A stretch of 64,000 nucleotides of DNA from Pontederia crassipes (taxonomy: Eukaryota; Streptophyta; Magnoliopsida; Commelinales; Pontederiaceae), in the NCBI GenBank assembly GCA_030549335.1, contig CM060189.1, positions 33,317,001 to 33,381,000 of the forward strand, read 5' to 3'. Position 1 is the first letter of the stretch; each line of letters opens with the position of its first letter. A program made the translations under genes and the position numbers. The notes under the pieces were generated by a model. The model saw only the letters and a list, made by a program, of their open reading frames with translations. It was not told the DNA's origin and ran no database searches. Below are positions 1 to 14,200 of the stretch, in pieces.

Positions 1-329
1 TGAATATATTTCTTCTGGAGTTAAACGAATGCGAGGCGTGTCTATTTCGTTTAATTTAATTTCTAAAAGAAGTGAACATTACGATAAATTAATTAAAAAA
101 ATGAATAAAATAAAAGGAAGGGTAAAAGTTATAAAAAAAAAGAGTAAACTAAAATAACGGTAAAACAGTCCTTCAGTTAAAATTGGGGAGTCATATTATA
201 GTTTCAAATGACAGTAGAGTCACCCAAGAATAAGACTTTTACAAGCAAATAAGAAACGAGTACGTGGAAAATGTTCTCTCATTTTTCAAATATTTTCATG
301 AGTAAAATGTTCATCCAAATTTAAATAGA

Positions 330-351
330 TTATATATATATATATATATAA
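330..351. repeat. (AT)n microsatellite
   Basis: Uninterrupted AT dinucleotide run of about 22 bp in AT-rich intergenic DNA. Confidence 0.9.
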
Positions 352-525
352 TTTAAACTTACATAGTAGATTACCTCCACAATCATAAATGAGCATTCAA
401 AAATAAATTAATTGACTAATGGACATGAGTTCCCCCATTGGGTCCCTTTGATGTACTTAAATTTTATATTTTCTTTTCTTTTTTGTTTTACCTGGGTTAT
501 GAATTCTTTATGTTACAGCTAAACG

Positions 526-541
526 GAGAGAGAGAGAGAGA
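526..541. repeat. (GA)n microsatellite
   Basis: Uninterrupted GA dinucleotide run of about 16 bp. Confidence 0.9.
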
Positions 542-753
542 TTATCCATATACCCATTCCTAAAAGTATTATGGAAAAGAAAATAATTACTGAGGTCACA
601 TGTGAATGTACTCAATGTCTCAATCCAAGCCTAACAAATGAATAATTTATGTCACTGGTGCAATAAATGGGTCTGCCAGAAGACCTACATTTGCCCTGAT
701 GAACCGGCAAAAAATCAAATATATTGGTCCATCCATGCTACATATCCACTTTG

Positions 754-755
<2 letters not shown>

Positions 756-796
<41 letters not shown>
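756..796. repeat. (TA)n microsatellite
   Basis: Uninterrupted TA run of about 40 bp. It creates spurious open frames on both strands that translate as Tyr-Ile repeats. Confidence 0.95.
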
Positions 797-798
<2 letters not shown>

Positions 799-1365
799 TT
801 CTGCATGCAGGTAAAAGTTAGAAAAAAAATACCAACGAAAAAAAGTTTGGATCATTGTTTTTACTTTCATCCTTGCCGTATCTGCAGAGTCCGAGTCAAA
901 CAAACAAATATTTCCAAAACACCAACTTCAATTAAGAATATATAGATATTTAGATAGATACTGTATGTGTACTTTTTAACATAAGTAGATTTGAATTTTT
1001 TATCTCAATTTCAATAAGCTTCACTGAGATAATAATATCTTTATTATATAAATAAATACTTTCACATAAATGAATTTTGGCTTGGGCATAGGGAAATTAA
1101 AAGCTTACAATGATTATTACTAATGCCGAATAGAGTTGTTGTTCAACTGATTTCAAGTGCAGTGCACATACATGCATTCATTCATATTCCATAACTCTTT
1201 TTACCTTATTTTGGTAAATTTTTTTTTTGTTTTACCTTTATTTTTTGTTTATCGTAATGGATTCGTCTTTCGAGTAAACAATAAAGCTTATACAATTTAA
1301 CCTGTTGCTTATTTAGTTTAATCAAGCCAGGGAGTGTTTAGGTTGTAATGACTGATTGATAATCT

Positions 1366-1740
1366 TGTTAGAGTTGGTGAATGCTTCAGGGCCCCTTGTT
1401 TTTCACACCGGGTTCGCCCACGTGAGTTTAGGAGAATCTGAGTATTACCCAATTAACAATATTGCTGGCGTACGAACGAAAGGGGGGGTTCGGGGGGCCG
1501 TGTGGTTCGGATTAGGTTTTTTCTCTGTTTTGTTCGGATTTTGAACCCGTTTAGAGAGGCTATTTATAGCTTATTTTCAGATGTAATCTGTGCGGCGGCT
1601 GAAAACCTAAACGATATAGTGGAACTTCTTTGCAGAATGTAGCCCTAATCTCAAGGGTGAACCTGGGTAAATTCGTGTGTCTCCTCTATTTTTCTTGCAA
1701 TCTCTGCGATCTTCTCTCCTTGTTCTCGAATTTTCCCATC
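1366..1740 (+). mobile_element. Possible LTR-retrotransposon remnant
   Basis: This block stands out from its flanks by higher GC. It begins with a TGTTAG-type start, carries a TATA-like CTATTTATAGC near 1560, and ends in a pyrimidine-rich stretch like the end of some plant LTRs. No second LTR, primer-binding site or coding part was found nearby. It could be a solo LTR or unrelated sequence. Confidence 0.25.
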
Positions 1741-4580
1741 AAATCTAATGGTCAGTATGTATTGCATTAGATGTTTGAATATTGTTTCAAACCATTCGAT
1801 TTATATGTAATTAATAACGTCATAAATGGGAGAAAAAACATTCAAAAAAGTGGGAATATTTTCTGTTGAAGTTATCATATTCGATCTCAATTCTCAAGTT
1901 AATTAGATACTTAAATGTTGTCAACCATCGATATAATGAATTAGGTTATTCTAAGAGTTTAGATAACATTGATTTTAAAATAATAAAAATATCTTAAATA
2001 TTTGTGTTATATCATAAATGATAATTTGCTATGATGGTTATAACACTGTGAAACTCCCATGGTCATGGATGTATGCCTTCTTACTTGAGTAGAAGAACAC
2101 ATCTGCAATAGAAATTTATCTTCATGAGGTCGATGTTGCAAAAAGATATTCTTACGTGATTAGGTTTATTGAACCCAAAACAATCCGGTCGCGACCGGCA
2201 TACTTAGTAAAAATAAAAAAAAAGTGCAAGAATTTGCCACCAAGTCTCATCAATCACATTTGACAGAGAGGAGAATGGAGAAGAGAAAGAGCCGACATAG
2301 ATTAGTGTGGAACGAAAGAGTAGAGAGGAAAGCGCTGGAAATTTATAATCAAAATTAGATTTCTTAAAATTAATTATGATTAGAAATATTAAAACTCTGT
2401 CATGTAATCTTTCGATAGAATAAATAATTAAGATTCTTAATCATAATTAATATCAATAAAGATAGATAAGTAAATGTGGATTATACCTCCAACCATTGAT
2501 GTTCAAAGAATGAATTTAATTTGGGAGTCAACTCACAAAGGAAATATAAAAAATATCTTCCTCCCTTTTGTCAAATCCATAAATGGTATATGAATTTGTC
2601 ACCATAGCTAAGGAATATGTGCTTAATTGAAAGATGAAATTTATTGTAGAAAAATGTTTTCTTTGGAAAATCATTGTGAATATATAATAGGACTAGCCGT
2701 GGTCATAGAAGACTTACCCAAGAATTTACAGATGGAGTTGAATATTTCATAATTTTTCTTATGAGTCATTTTAATACTTGAATGAAGGAACTATTAGATA
2801 TCTTTGTCCAAATGGTTTCAGTACAAATTTTAGACAATAGGGACTATTAAACTCCATATATACAAAATGGTTTTAAACTAAATTATTGTTATTAGGTTGA
2901 ATTTGGAGAAACATCTATTTCAAATTTGGACATTAATAAATTTTATCCAATTAAGAGGATGATGTAGTTCATAGATAACAAAATTTGCTTTACAGTGCTA
3001 CTACAACTGACAGAGACATATGTAGTATCATTGGAATTTATGAATTGTGTGAAGAGAGTCAACATGTCCAAAAGTAAAAGAATTATGTAATACTAAATGC
3101 TTCATATCAGTCTAAATGTCCTAGTTATGAAATTCATTTCGAAATAATATTAAGCCTAAAATCTAATCATAATATATTACATGCATACTTCAATGTCTTT
3201 ATGAAATTATTAAAGAAGGTGATATCATCAGGTGCACGAATTCCATGAAATTATATATTATAAAAATGTCAATTTTAAATCTTGATCAAGAAATTAAGAT
3301 TGTTTGTTGTTTAAATGGATGCATGTTTCTTTATTATTGTAAAATTAATTTGATACTATGCTAATTTTGTGGTGTTGAGTGATACAAATATTTCAATATT
3401 GTATATTGAAGGTAGAAATAAAGTGAAATTCTGATCAAAAGAATATATTATTGGTCTCTTCTTCGAAAACTTAAAAGACTAAATTCTTTCATGAATTTCT
3501 TCTCAAATGAAATGACATGATGATCATGACTTGATTTGTGTGCATTAAGCATAGGATATCTGTCGTCTCAGGCAGGATAAGATGTAGGGTGGTCAACAAG
3601 TTGAGATGGATTTAAAATTTGCAATATCCTAGACATAACTTCAATATGTATTAGAGCCATCATTGCAATCCATATGTTGATAATATTAATTTGCATCCTT
3701 TAATTACTGCAACAAGACAAACCTCAAACCAACTAAAAAAAATAGTTTTTAATAAATTCATCTTTAACATTTTTTGCAAGAAAAAGTTAGTGGTAATTTT
3801 TAGTATAATCAGAACACCATCGGAAAATATCCAAATATATCTACTTTTAAATATTATATTGAGGACATTGTGTATAATTAAATAAGACAAATGATATATC
3901 ATCATAAAATTTTAGCCTAATAATTCTCCTGACACGCACATGTTAAAAACAGTCCTATACGTTGACAAATTTATCATGTGTGCTATTGTGAGGCAATTAA
4001 GAAGCTTATCCTCCTGATTTAGGAGGATATCACACAACTCAATTAATCGGGAATTTTCGAATTTATTGCCCAAAAACTAATTAGAAAGTTACGGAGTCTT
4101 ATTTGCTATATTCCGTACAATCCTTGAATGCATAGCTACAAAGGCTCCGGGTAGATTGAGAAATTATTCAGAATTTTTACAACCCTCGCAAGACAATTTC
4201 CCTTTTTAGGGTTCCACTTTTTCAATCTTGTTATAATATTTTAAATTTATGAGTAATGATTAAAATTATATAGATGTGCCAAATTTTGTATGAATAATTC
4301 TAGTAAAAGATCATCAAGAATTAAAATCTGATAATTAAAAATAAATTTCATTTTAGGTTAAATATTTATGTGAATTAATTATTTCTAATTATAAAACCTA
4401 ACTCTACCCGTCGAACTTTAAATATATAATTATTATAATTTATAATTAACACCATCCATATAAAATACTGCACCTTGCATACATAAATCATTATGTAATC
4501 GTAAATCAGAATACAAAAATTATACTTTACATGCGCACAAACATTGAAACCCAACATTTATAGAGCCATATTAAGGTTTA
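1741..4580. other. AT-rich intergenic DNA, no gene seen
   Basis: No reading frame above about 80 codons and no recognisable domain. The only local structure noted is a short inverted repeat near 4010-4032 (ATCCTCCT against AGGAGGAT). I see nothing else to annotate. Confidence 0.6.
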
Positions 4581-4785
4581 AACTCATCCCACATTATCCG
4601 TAGTTTCAATGTATGCATATACAAATCATCAATCATGAAGGTCAACTCATCCCACATTATCCGTAGTTTCAATGTATGCATATACAAATCATCAATCATG
4701 AAGGTCAACTCATCCCATATAGTCCGTAGTTTCAATGTATGTATAGTCGTGCATATTGTCAATCATGAAGTCTAAACTCATCACA
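4581..4785. repeat. 63-bp tandem repeat, three copies plus a partial fourth
   Basis: Copies start at 4581, 4644 and 4707. The first two are essentially identical; the third is diverged and about 66 bp long, followed by a partial unit. Because 63 is a multiple of three, the array keeps a minus-strand frame open (4571-4762), which I treat as an artefact of the repeat. It lies downstream of the XPG stop codon. Confidence 0.9.
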
Positions 4786-4984
4786 TATCCTACTTTTTAC
4801 AAGGTTGCATGAACCGACACCAATGAATAATTAAATAGATTGCCACAATAAACATAGTATTATGTAGATTCCAATATAGAGCGAGTTTAATATACAAGTA
4901 ATAAAAATATTGGTGACAGAAACAGTTAACATTTTACTGCAAAAGCACTGCGTGCTGCAGTCAACAAAGAATGACTGTGTTCGT

Positions 4985-7900
4985 TCAAAATTTCCTCCTC
5001 TTCCTCAGAGAAGGCATAGCTCTTAAGCTGGTGCCGCCAGATCGTTTGACTGGCGATATACGATCCTCAGTGTGTTCTTGTGAGACTGTCTGAATATTTG
5101 CTCTTTCAGAACTTGTAAATTCCGAGTTCTGGGCATTGTCCGAATTCAATTGATTGTTAGTCTCTGGCTCTCCTCTAGGTGTTGGATCTGTCAAAGCATG
5201 TTCGTCTTCTATGGCTTCATCCATGCCGAACCTAGCTCCCCAACCAAGCCCGTCTCTAGGGGGGCCATCCTCTAGGACACTATTTCTGAAATCATCACCA
5301 ATTCTGTGCTCACCTTCCGGGTCATTTTCATCCACACAAAATCCACCACCTGAGGTAAGATATTCCTTGGAGCCATCTTCTGTGTATTGATGTGCTCCAA
5401 CATCCAGGTCGCAAGAGTCTTCTACAATTTGATGCTCTGCGGTAGCTCCTATGGTCATCTGCTCTGCTGTAGCTTCTTCTGGTTCCTCAAAATTCTCTTC
5501 TGCATATTTTACTCGTTTCTTCTGTTGCGGTGATGATGTAATTGATAACGTGCACAAAACATAAAGTAGACAACGTAAATAATCAGGAAAGAAAATGACT
5601 CCACAAAGCAGGAGATATAATGGTACCAAAGGCATTAATCTTTTCTCCAAGCCTTTGATGAATTGCTTAAAAAGTGCCATGTCATATTTTTATTTTTGCA
5701 GAAAGAAAATGATGACTAATAGGTGTACAAGTAATACCTATATATATATATATATTATCAGATATATATATATTTATATTATCAGATATATATATATATA
5801 TATATATTCCCAAGTTTGATAAAAATGTTGTATCTGATTTTTGCTTTTCTATTTTCCACTTCTACATCATCTACACATTTTTGGAGAGTTCTATTTATCT
5901 ACTTTTGGTGATCCGCGTCATGGCACAACTGTGAAACAGGTTGAGGATATGGATGAAATCTGAAAAAGCAGCTATGCAATTTTTGCAACAGAATAGTCCA
6001 CTGGTAAGAAATGTGTAAGAACATGATGTTTTCTGGGGATGGAACACATTTTATGGGGATTCATTTTTTAACATCATAGCTTGCTAGCACAAAAAAAATT
6101 GTTAATGAGGAAAATGCCACAAACAAAATTAAATAGATGGAATAAATCAATTTTGTTGTCACGAAATAACAACAAAGCATTATTGTCACGAAATAAATGT
6201 AAAATTTTACCCTGCACGATCTTTGTGGCAGATCCTTGTGTTTCTGCTTTAGTCCTGCAATGGAATCACTCGAACTTCCGGAAGAGGATTCAGATGGGAC
6301 CTCTAGTTTACCACTTCTTCGAACTCTACTGCTTTGTCTCCCTCTTCCTCTTTGTCCAACTCTTCCTCTCCTTCCACCAGATCTCTCTGTTCCACTTCTA
6401 TGCTTACCCAATCCACAGTTTTCTTGACCAGGTTGTTCTTTAATATGGGAGTCAATGACAACATCTTCAGCTATCTTTAGAATCTTTTCTACTGATTCTT
6501 CTGATACACAATTTCCTGTATTGCGCCTGACAACTCTTGAGGTCCCAGCTTCAGATTTGTTCTGCAACGGAGATGCTTCTTTCACCACATCATCAGTTAA
6601 ATCAGAAGACAATGTACCTGTAATTCCTTTTAGAGCCTTTTTAATTCTTTGGCTACGTATTTTTGCAAATCTCTCATTGAATGTATAAAAAGCCTCCAAC
6701 CTCAGCTGTGTCTGCAGTAGAGAGTAGCAAGAACATGAGGACTTTTAGAGATGATCAAATCAGCTCGTATCGGTTGGTACTAGCTAGTACAGATTTCATA
6801 TTTGGCTGATATGCAGCACCCTGACTAGCATGCTTAAAATAATTTTATATGATATACAAGCCACTACGATTGGAAGAAAAACAAATGAAGAATACCCAAG
6901 ACCCTTTCCAACTTATATCTTTCTGTCGTCTTTCTTTTCGTCTTTTTATTTTCCAGAGGGGTATCTGCAGCAAACCTTACCTGAAGGGTTAATATTTCCT
7001 TTTTGAATTTTTATGCAAAATTGTTTACAGGATCTTCCATGTTCCATCTTTATACTATTTTTCTTCTCTTCTCTTCCCTCTCCAGCAAAATCACTAGGCA
7101 CTAAACAGTGTAAAACCGTGGTACATAAAACCTTGATATATCATAGTTTACACTATCTCAATATGAAATATGTTTCCCAAACTACCCATCATAAAGCATG
7201 TCCAGATCAAAAACTAAAAAGAGGATAGTTTACAATGCGGAAACAACTTATTGATAACAATTTTTAACTAGCATTGTAATGTAGATAGACCAAATTGAAA
7301 TCTTCATATGAGGATCAAAGAATGCCTGGCCATGTAGCAAAGAAAAAGGATGCCTAGTCAGCTAACATTTTTTTGAAAGATGGTCAACATATATTTACTC
7401 TGTAAACAAGAGCGGCAGACTTCAGAGAGAAAGGAAAAGAGAAGAGATGTACACTTCGAAATTCATATTTGCTAACAAAACTTGGTGGTGAAGTTACAAG
7501 AATTTCTAATGTTCAAATCTCCGAAAAATGTTATAAAATTTCATGCCAAACTATATACAAAGGTAAGTTGGATAACTCATCGGCTTTATGTCAAATGCCT
7601 CTCAGATAGAAAGCAAATTATACATTAATTCTAATAGAAAATTACTATTTATGCTAGATGCAGAGGAAAACAAACCTCATGCTTACTGTACTCCTTCAAA
7701 ACTGGGCCAAGCAATTCATCAGATTTTTTATTAGTCCATCCAAACTTTTCCCAACATAACCTGAGGATTGGATATCGCCCAAAAATAAGTTTGAAAAAGA
7801 CTTTTATTTCATGTATTCTGTTCCAACTACATGCAGCTTAAGAATTGACTGTCACGACAATAAGGGCAAGTAGCAGAAAGAAAAAAAATAAATGAAAAAA

Positions 7901-8193
7901 AGAATTCTAACACTGTATAATGTCAGCGAAACAGCATGAGTATCAAGTTTGGATTTCAGAGTAACTCTGTCAATGTTCATGAGAGCTTTATGATGTTTCT
8001 ACTGACAATGGAAAATTACACATGTAGATATTACAAAGATAGAATTGTCTTCATAAATAGATGACAAAAATAAGGGTTCGTGTAAAAGAATTCCTGATGA
8101 TATAATCATTGTCAATATGTACAATTTGTCATGTTCACTTTGTCATAGAACTTTTTTTTAGGGGAAAAAGGATGGCCGCCAAAGTTGTGGTTG

Positions 8194-8241
<48 letters not shown>

Positions 8242-11200
8242 CTTGACAATGATCATACAGTGCACCGTGCAACATTTGATGCATAGCATGGAGACGCAGC
8301 AAGGATCAAAAGGAAAGTCATTCAAATTTGCATAAAGACTTCACTGCTACATGAAAATTAGTGCTGTAGTGAACTCCTGCACACAAACTGTAGATTCCAG
8401 AGATGTCATGCCTCCACAGCTGCCACGGTCTGTCCCGTACAAAATGTGTGCTCGATCCTCCATCCTGGAGGTCCCTAATGATCATTTCCGTTGGCAAAGA
8501 TAGGAGAATACACCATTCGTTGCATTTAAATAGAACATCATCCTGAATATGAAAGAATTTGTGGCTTGATGAAGTAGGCATTTTGTAGAAACGTCTTTGA
8601 AATCATTATGATCTGCATAGAGTTTTTCGAGTGAAAAACTCATTGCATTTGACACCTTATTCTCAATCCCAGCCTTCCATTGTAGGACAAATTTGAATCT
8701 CTGGACAAAAGTAAACCAGTGAGCATGCATGCAATTAACATGCCTCTGGGTTCAGCACCTCATGGTCTGCAAACAGAACGAGTTCACACTGCTCACAATG
8801 CTTCAAGGCTTAAATAACAGACAGTTCTAATTCATATGTTCTCCACTTTGTGCACATCTTCAGCCAACTTTGCACTAAAATATGCCACTGGATAGTCACC
8901 TTGGGAGATAACTGTCCCAACGGCTACAATGGACGCATCACGTGCCACCGTGAAAACCTACTCAAAGTCTATTAGTGCTAAGACAGGAACTGGCACGAGG
9001 CATTCTTTGATAAGGTTAACGTAAGCTTTGGTTTCAGCATTCCAGTTCTGTTTCTTGGGTAATTGATGCCATCAAGCGGCTAAATTTGCGAATAAGACGC
9101 CTATTAGAAGAGGCCAAACCAGCAAAATTCCCAACCTCACTGACATTTTTTCAGTGTTGATCAAGATATTGCTTGCACCTTTGGATCTTCAACTCTGTTC
9201 CATCTGCAATGATGACATATCCCAGGAAAAGGAGGCCGGTTGTAGGAAAATGCTCTTTTTTTAAAGGAAGAAAAGAAATTCTTTCAGAGCAACATAAAGC
9301 TTGTTGGACTGCAATGTCTCCAAGACTTCTCTTAAATGCTGAAAGTGATCAGCTGAATTCTTGTTGTAAATTAGGATGTCATCTAAATAGACTACTACAA
9401 CTTTAACGATGAAAGGTTTTAGTACATAATTCATGAGTCTCATGAATGTGCTTGGAACATTGGCAAAACAAATGACATGACAAGCCATTCATACAGACCA
9501 TCCCCAGTTGCATGAACAGCTTGGGAGTAAGAATTTTTACTTGGTATGTACCTCTAGATAAAAACGTCATTGCTCTCTTAAACACAGAGAACACTCCCTG
9601 GGTGCAACTTGTAATATTAAATATGGTAAGTTCTACCCTTGGTTTAATACTAACAATTGTAGTGACTTGATAAAAAAAAACAAATAAATAAGCAATTGCC
9701 AGGACTTGGCATGGTGCTGGCAACTAATTATGAGGCATATGGTTATATCTACTCATGCTTCAACTTTTTTTAAGGGAGAAAAGAATGACTAGAAAGATGG
9801 TAGTCACCCAGTCCCCTGATTATCTTCTTATTTCTAAATTAATGCATACGTACTTCTAAATTTAATGCATACTTATGTAAATGTCAACCTTGTTTCTTCT
9901 GAGATGAATGTAAGTGATTTTATTACTGACCAATGATGGGATATGACTAGGTTACAAAGCTGTTTTGGACCTTTATTGGTTTTACTTTATCTCTGCATGT
10001 GGATTTGGAAGTCAAACACTCATGGTATAGTTAAAGCTACCTCTGTTCACTCACCGCATGAACTTTCCTAGTGATGACAATGGATTTCATACATATTTTC
10101 ATATATTAAGTAATGCATTTGATCTAATTTTTTTTTTATAATTTATTGGACTCACTTTGTAGCCGACCCCACCTAGTGGGATAAGGCTTTGTTGTTGTTG
10201 TGGTTGTTATTGAACTCGCTTTGGTTTTTACTGATACTTTTTCTTAATTTCATGAAACCCATGTCAGCTTTTCATCAAATTGCAATTCAAATGTGAAGTG
10301 CCCCTACCTCTTGCTTATTTGTGCTACGGGAACTAGGAGAAGGTAACTCCTCTTAGGAAGTTTTGACACATGTAGAAGACACTTGAAGCGAGCACTTGAC
10401 ACCGACCTAGGGGTAAGCGAACAGACAAAGTTGCAGAAAAGACAAAAAAAGCATCAGTTTTCTAAAAAAGATTGCTCCTACAAGATAGAGTAAGCTTCCT
10501 GAGCTGGAGAAAGGAGGAAAGTATCATGAGGAGAAGAAAAGGGGGTGAAATCCTAGGAGATAAAAGGCAAAAAGGAACCAAATTTTGGGGGCACACTGTT
10601 TTTTGATAGGAAAGAGGTGAGAAGAAACTTTGGGAGAAGGGACTAACCCTAAATTGTTTTACTTCTACATTTTAAGACTTTTTATATTTGTTATGTCTGT
10701 GATGGAGATGATCAAGTGGATGTTTTTTTTTGAGAGAATGATCAAGTGGATGTTGGTACAATTTCATATGAACATTTGTAGCTAAATCATCTAGCCAGGG
10801 CTGGCAGTGCTTAAGGGGCGAATTTCTATAATTTTTATCTGTGAACATTTATCTCTTAATGGTCATGTGGTTTTGCAATTGATTTTTGCTCTTTATAATT
10901 GCATTGCAATGTGGAGTTTCATGAGTAGTAACTCTCTCTCTTTGAATCTCTATCTTTTGGGCATTTGCTCCTCGCTGCAATGACTAGACAAGATGGTTTT
11001 GATGTTGTATTTGGCGTTGTGATCAACTGACAGGTCAGCAGAGATTTGAGGAGCAACTAGCTTGTAACTTTCATGCTGGATTATCAGCCGAGTGGTGCTA
11101 CTCCAGTTGATTTATCACCCACCGATAGCTGAGAAGCTGCTCTACGTGGGTATTAAGCAAACCAACTTAGAAGATTGTTATATTCATTCGTGTTTTTTTC

Positions 11201-14200
11201 GTGTTACAATCTCAGGTCCTGAACCGGGAGAGTGAAAGTTGTTGATCATGTTTTATTCGTATTAGAATCTCAAATCCTGAGTCACGGGAGCAAGGAAATT
11301 TGAAGGGATGGGCACTACAAGAGGAGGCTTCTCTGCATTTAAATGATTTCTATTGGAATCTCAAATCCCAAATCACAAGAATGAGGGATGTCATCTACCA
11401 GAGTAGGAATGTTTATATTTGAATTATTTATGGCCAACTTTTGTGATTTTGATCTGAGTATATGATGGAAGATCTTCCTAAAAGCATCTCTCATGCCCTA
11501 TCATTTTTTTCCTATTAGACAACTTTGATTTCTTTCCGTTTTCTCCTCAAAAAAAAAATCTTTTCTGTTTTAATTCGTTTTAATTTCTGTCAATTTTTTT
11601 AGAAGAGTTTCTGTCAATATTTAAAACCCAGAAAAAAAACCAAAATACGTTTACTTTCATTTTTGCAATTTGATTTTCTGTTCTTGTAGTGTTCGCAACC
11701 ATAATTTTCAAATTGGTTTAGCTTAATGACAATTAGTTTTAGTCTAACATTTGTAAATCATTCCCTCCGTGGTTTCAACCCTAAAGTAGTACAATGAAAG
11801 TTGTATACTTGCAAACAAAATTTTGTAGCTAGATTTATAAATTTTAAAATTCGTCGGGAGAAAGTGTTCATGAGGGTCACCTAGTGACTCGGGAGTACAT
11901 CCCACCTGGGGGCATGTCACTCATTTGAAACCTGCCCCACTTGTCCATGGTATGAAGCAAGTCATTTCTGCTTGGGTTTGATCAATTTTCAATCACTTAT
12001 TTCGAGAATTTTTTTGAGGACTAGGCAATGTAACCCAGCATTTCAAGACTATTACTCATGATTGTGCTTTTTTTTGGGGGGGGGAGAAAAAAGATAACCA
12101 CAAGAGTTGTGGTTGTTATCCATCTATATATATAACTGTGAGATATTACTCATGATTGTTCACATCAACTACCTTGCATATTTAAAGGTATGTTAGGAAG
12201 TTGATCTAGACCATCCTGATCAAATTGCTGCAAGTATCAAACATGACGCTGGCTCGGTACTGGAAAATGAAACCTGGGGAATGATGTGCGAACTAGCAAA
12301 TGTAGCTTGGTCTGCCAAACATTTGGATTGAATCAAACTCCATTGAAAGGCCAAGTTCCCTAGCTCTATAGTAAGCACATCTCCTAGAAGCCAAATGCTG
12401 AAATGCACAATAGATCTTTTGTCAAATCTTAGGTGAGGCAGGTGATGTTTTTAGGGAGGAGCGCCCTCCTATAGGCCTCAATATTTTGTACTCAGATTGT
12501 CCTTGTTCTTATGTTAGTAGATAACCTCATCAGTTTCCATTTTTAAAAAAATGAAGTCCTTACTAAAGAGATTTTTTCATCTTGATTTAATCTTCCTTAT
12601 CGCCCAAATATAATGTCACTCTAATAATATAGCTTATGTAGTGAGAATCTACATTACTTAAGAAATAAAAATCTATATTACCTGGACACTTCAATTTTCC
12701 ACAGCTTACATGTTGAAAGAAGGTTCCAAGACCGTTGCATGACACATGTACATTTGCATTTAATCAAGCTATTGAACTTATGAAATATAGGCAAAACCTT
12801 TGGCACGACCATACTTGATATTTGTATGCTGTCTCTAGTTAACATAAATGATTATTTTTTTACAAAGTTTATTTTTTCTTATACTGAGATAAATGTAGGG
12901 TAGAGAAGTAAAGGTGATCGGAATGATCCTTTTATTTTACCTTGAATTTAAAAGCAAACAATTTTGTAAGCTTTCGAGAAATTGGCAAATCCATGGATGT
13001 AAATTAACAATCATAAAAAATACAAGACCAAATTGAGCTACAGATAACAATATATGGTAGAAATAAGATACTTTTTTGAAGAAACCACATGATATTAACC
13101 AGAGCTTAACCTACACCGAGGTCACTTGTTACTTGAATGTCTATAATTACTTAATGCTTATGAGACTGACAGGGTGATTCACCTGCGAAGTAAAAGCAAA
13201 TCAGGCATTCCCCATGTGAAAGCCTCAGTGGAGTCATCAACCTGTGGGGAAGTATATGCAGTAATAACTGATTCACTAGGAAATGATGGAGGTATATGCC
13301 AATTCTTGCTGATATTTCTCTGCATTTCAAGGATGACACAAAAACGTCAAAGAGAACATCTATCAACAAAATAATAATTTGACAAGGAGAAACGAAAGAA
13401 GAGTGAAACAGCCTAGCTCACATGTTTGCTCTTGAACTTTTCTTTAATGTCCCCATGAACCATAGCTTTTTTGCCATGTTCTTTTACATCAATCCCTTCA
13501 GATGTGTGCCCTTCCATACTATTGCCACTAATCTCCTCATTGCTCTCTTTTGATGACCTTCGGCCAGAATTACTACCAGTATTAGAATCAAATTTCCCAA
13601 AAATAGTAAGATCTGGTGACTCGATCCATTCTCTAAACTTCTGAAGACCGTCTTCTTCAGGAAATGCATGGACAACTTCAATGGCATTAACAATGCCAAT
13701 TCCACTGCAATACATCCAAACATATGATTGTATCGACAAAGAAAACAGAGACGGTCAATCAACTGGCACAATAATTCGTTTCAGAAAAAAAATGGCACAA
13801 TAATACTAGGGTATTCCACATCATGCAAAATGAAATTATGACATGAGATGGATACCACTAGAAACAATCAAAAGAGTATCACATTTTTACTAATTTCAGT
13901 CAAAAGATATGAAAGAATATTATTTCCTAAATATTCATGGAAAGACATTTAATATCCATTATTAAATGAGATAACAAAATCTGAACAGAATATCCAGTTA
14001 GAAGTATGATAGCACCTTCTAGTTCAAAATAAATATATAAAAAATTAGAATAAAAGTTAGATCAAAATTTTCTAGTAAAAAACAGACAATATCCAAGGGT
14101 TTGCTACTCTAAAATGCAAATTAAGCAGATAAGCATAATATTTTCAAGTTCTGTGAAATAATTATCTCTTTACTTGGCATTTGAAGCAAATAGTTTTGTA

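Larger units (their letters stand above)
1..1365. other. AT-rich intergenic DNA with microsatellites
   Basis: No gene is supported here. The stretch is AT-rich and holds dinucleotide runs (AT at 330-351, GA at 526-541, TA at 756-796). The short open frames across the TA run encode repeated Tyr-Ile and have no other support. Confidence 0.7.

Noticed and set aside
715-945. Small open frames over the TA run
   Set aside because: The translation is Tyr-Ile repetition from a microsatellite.
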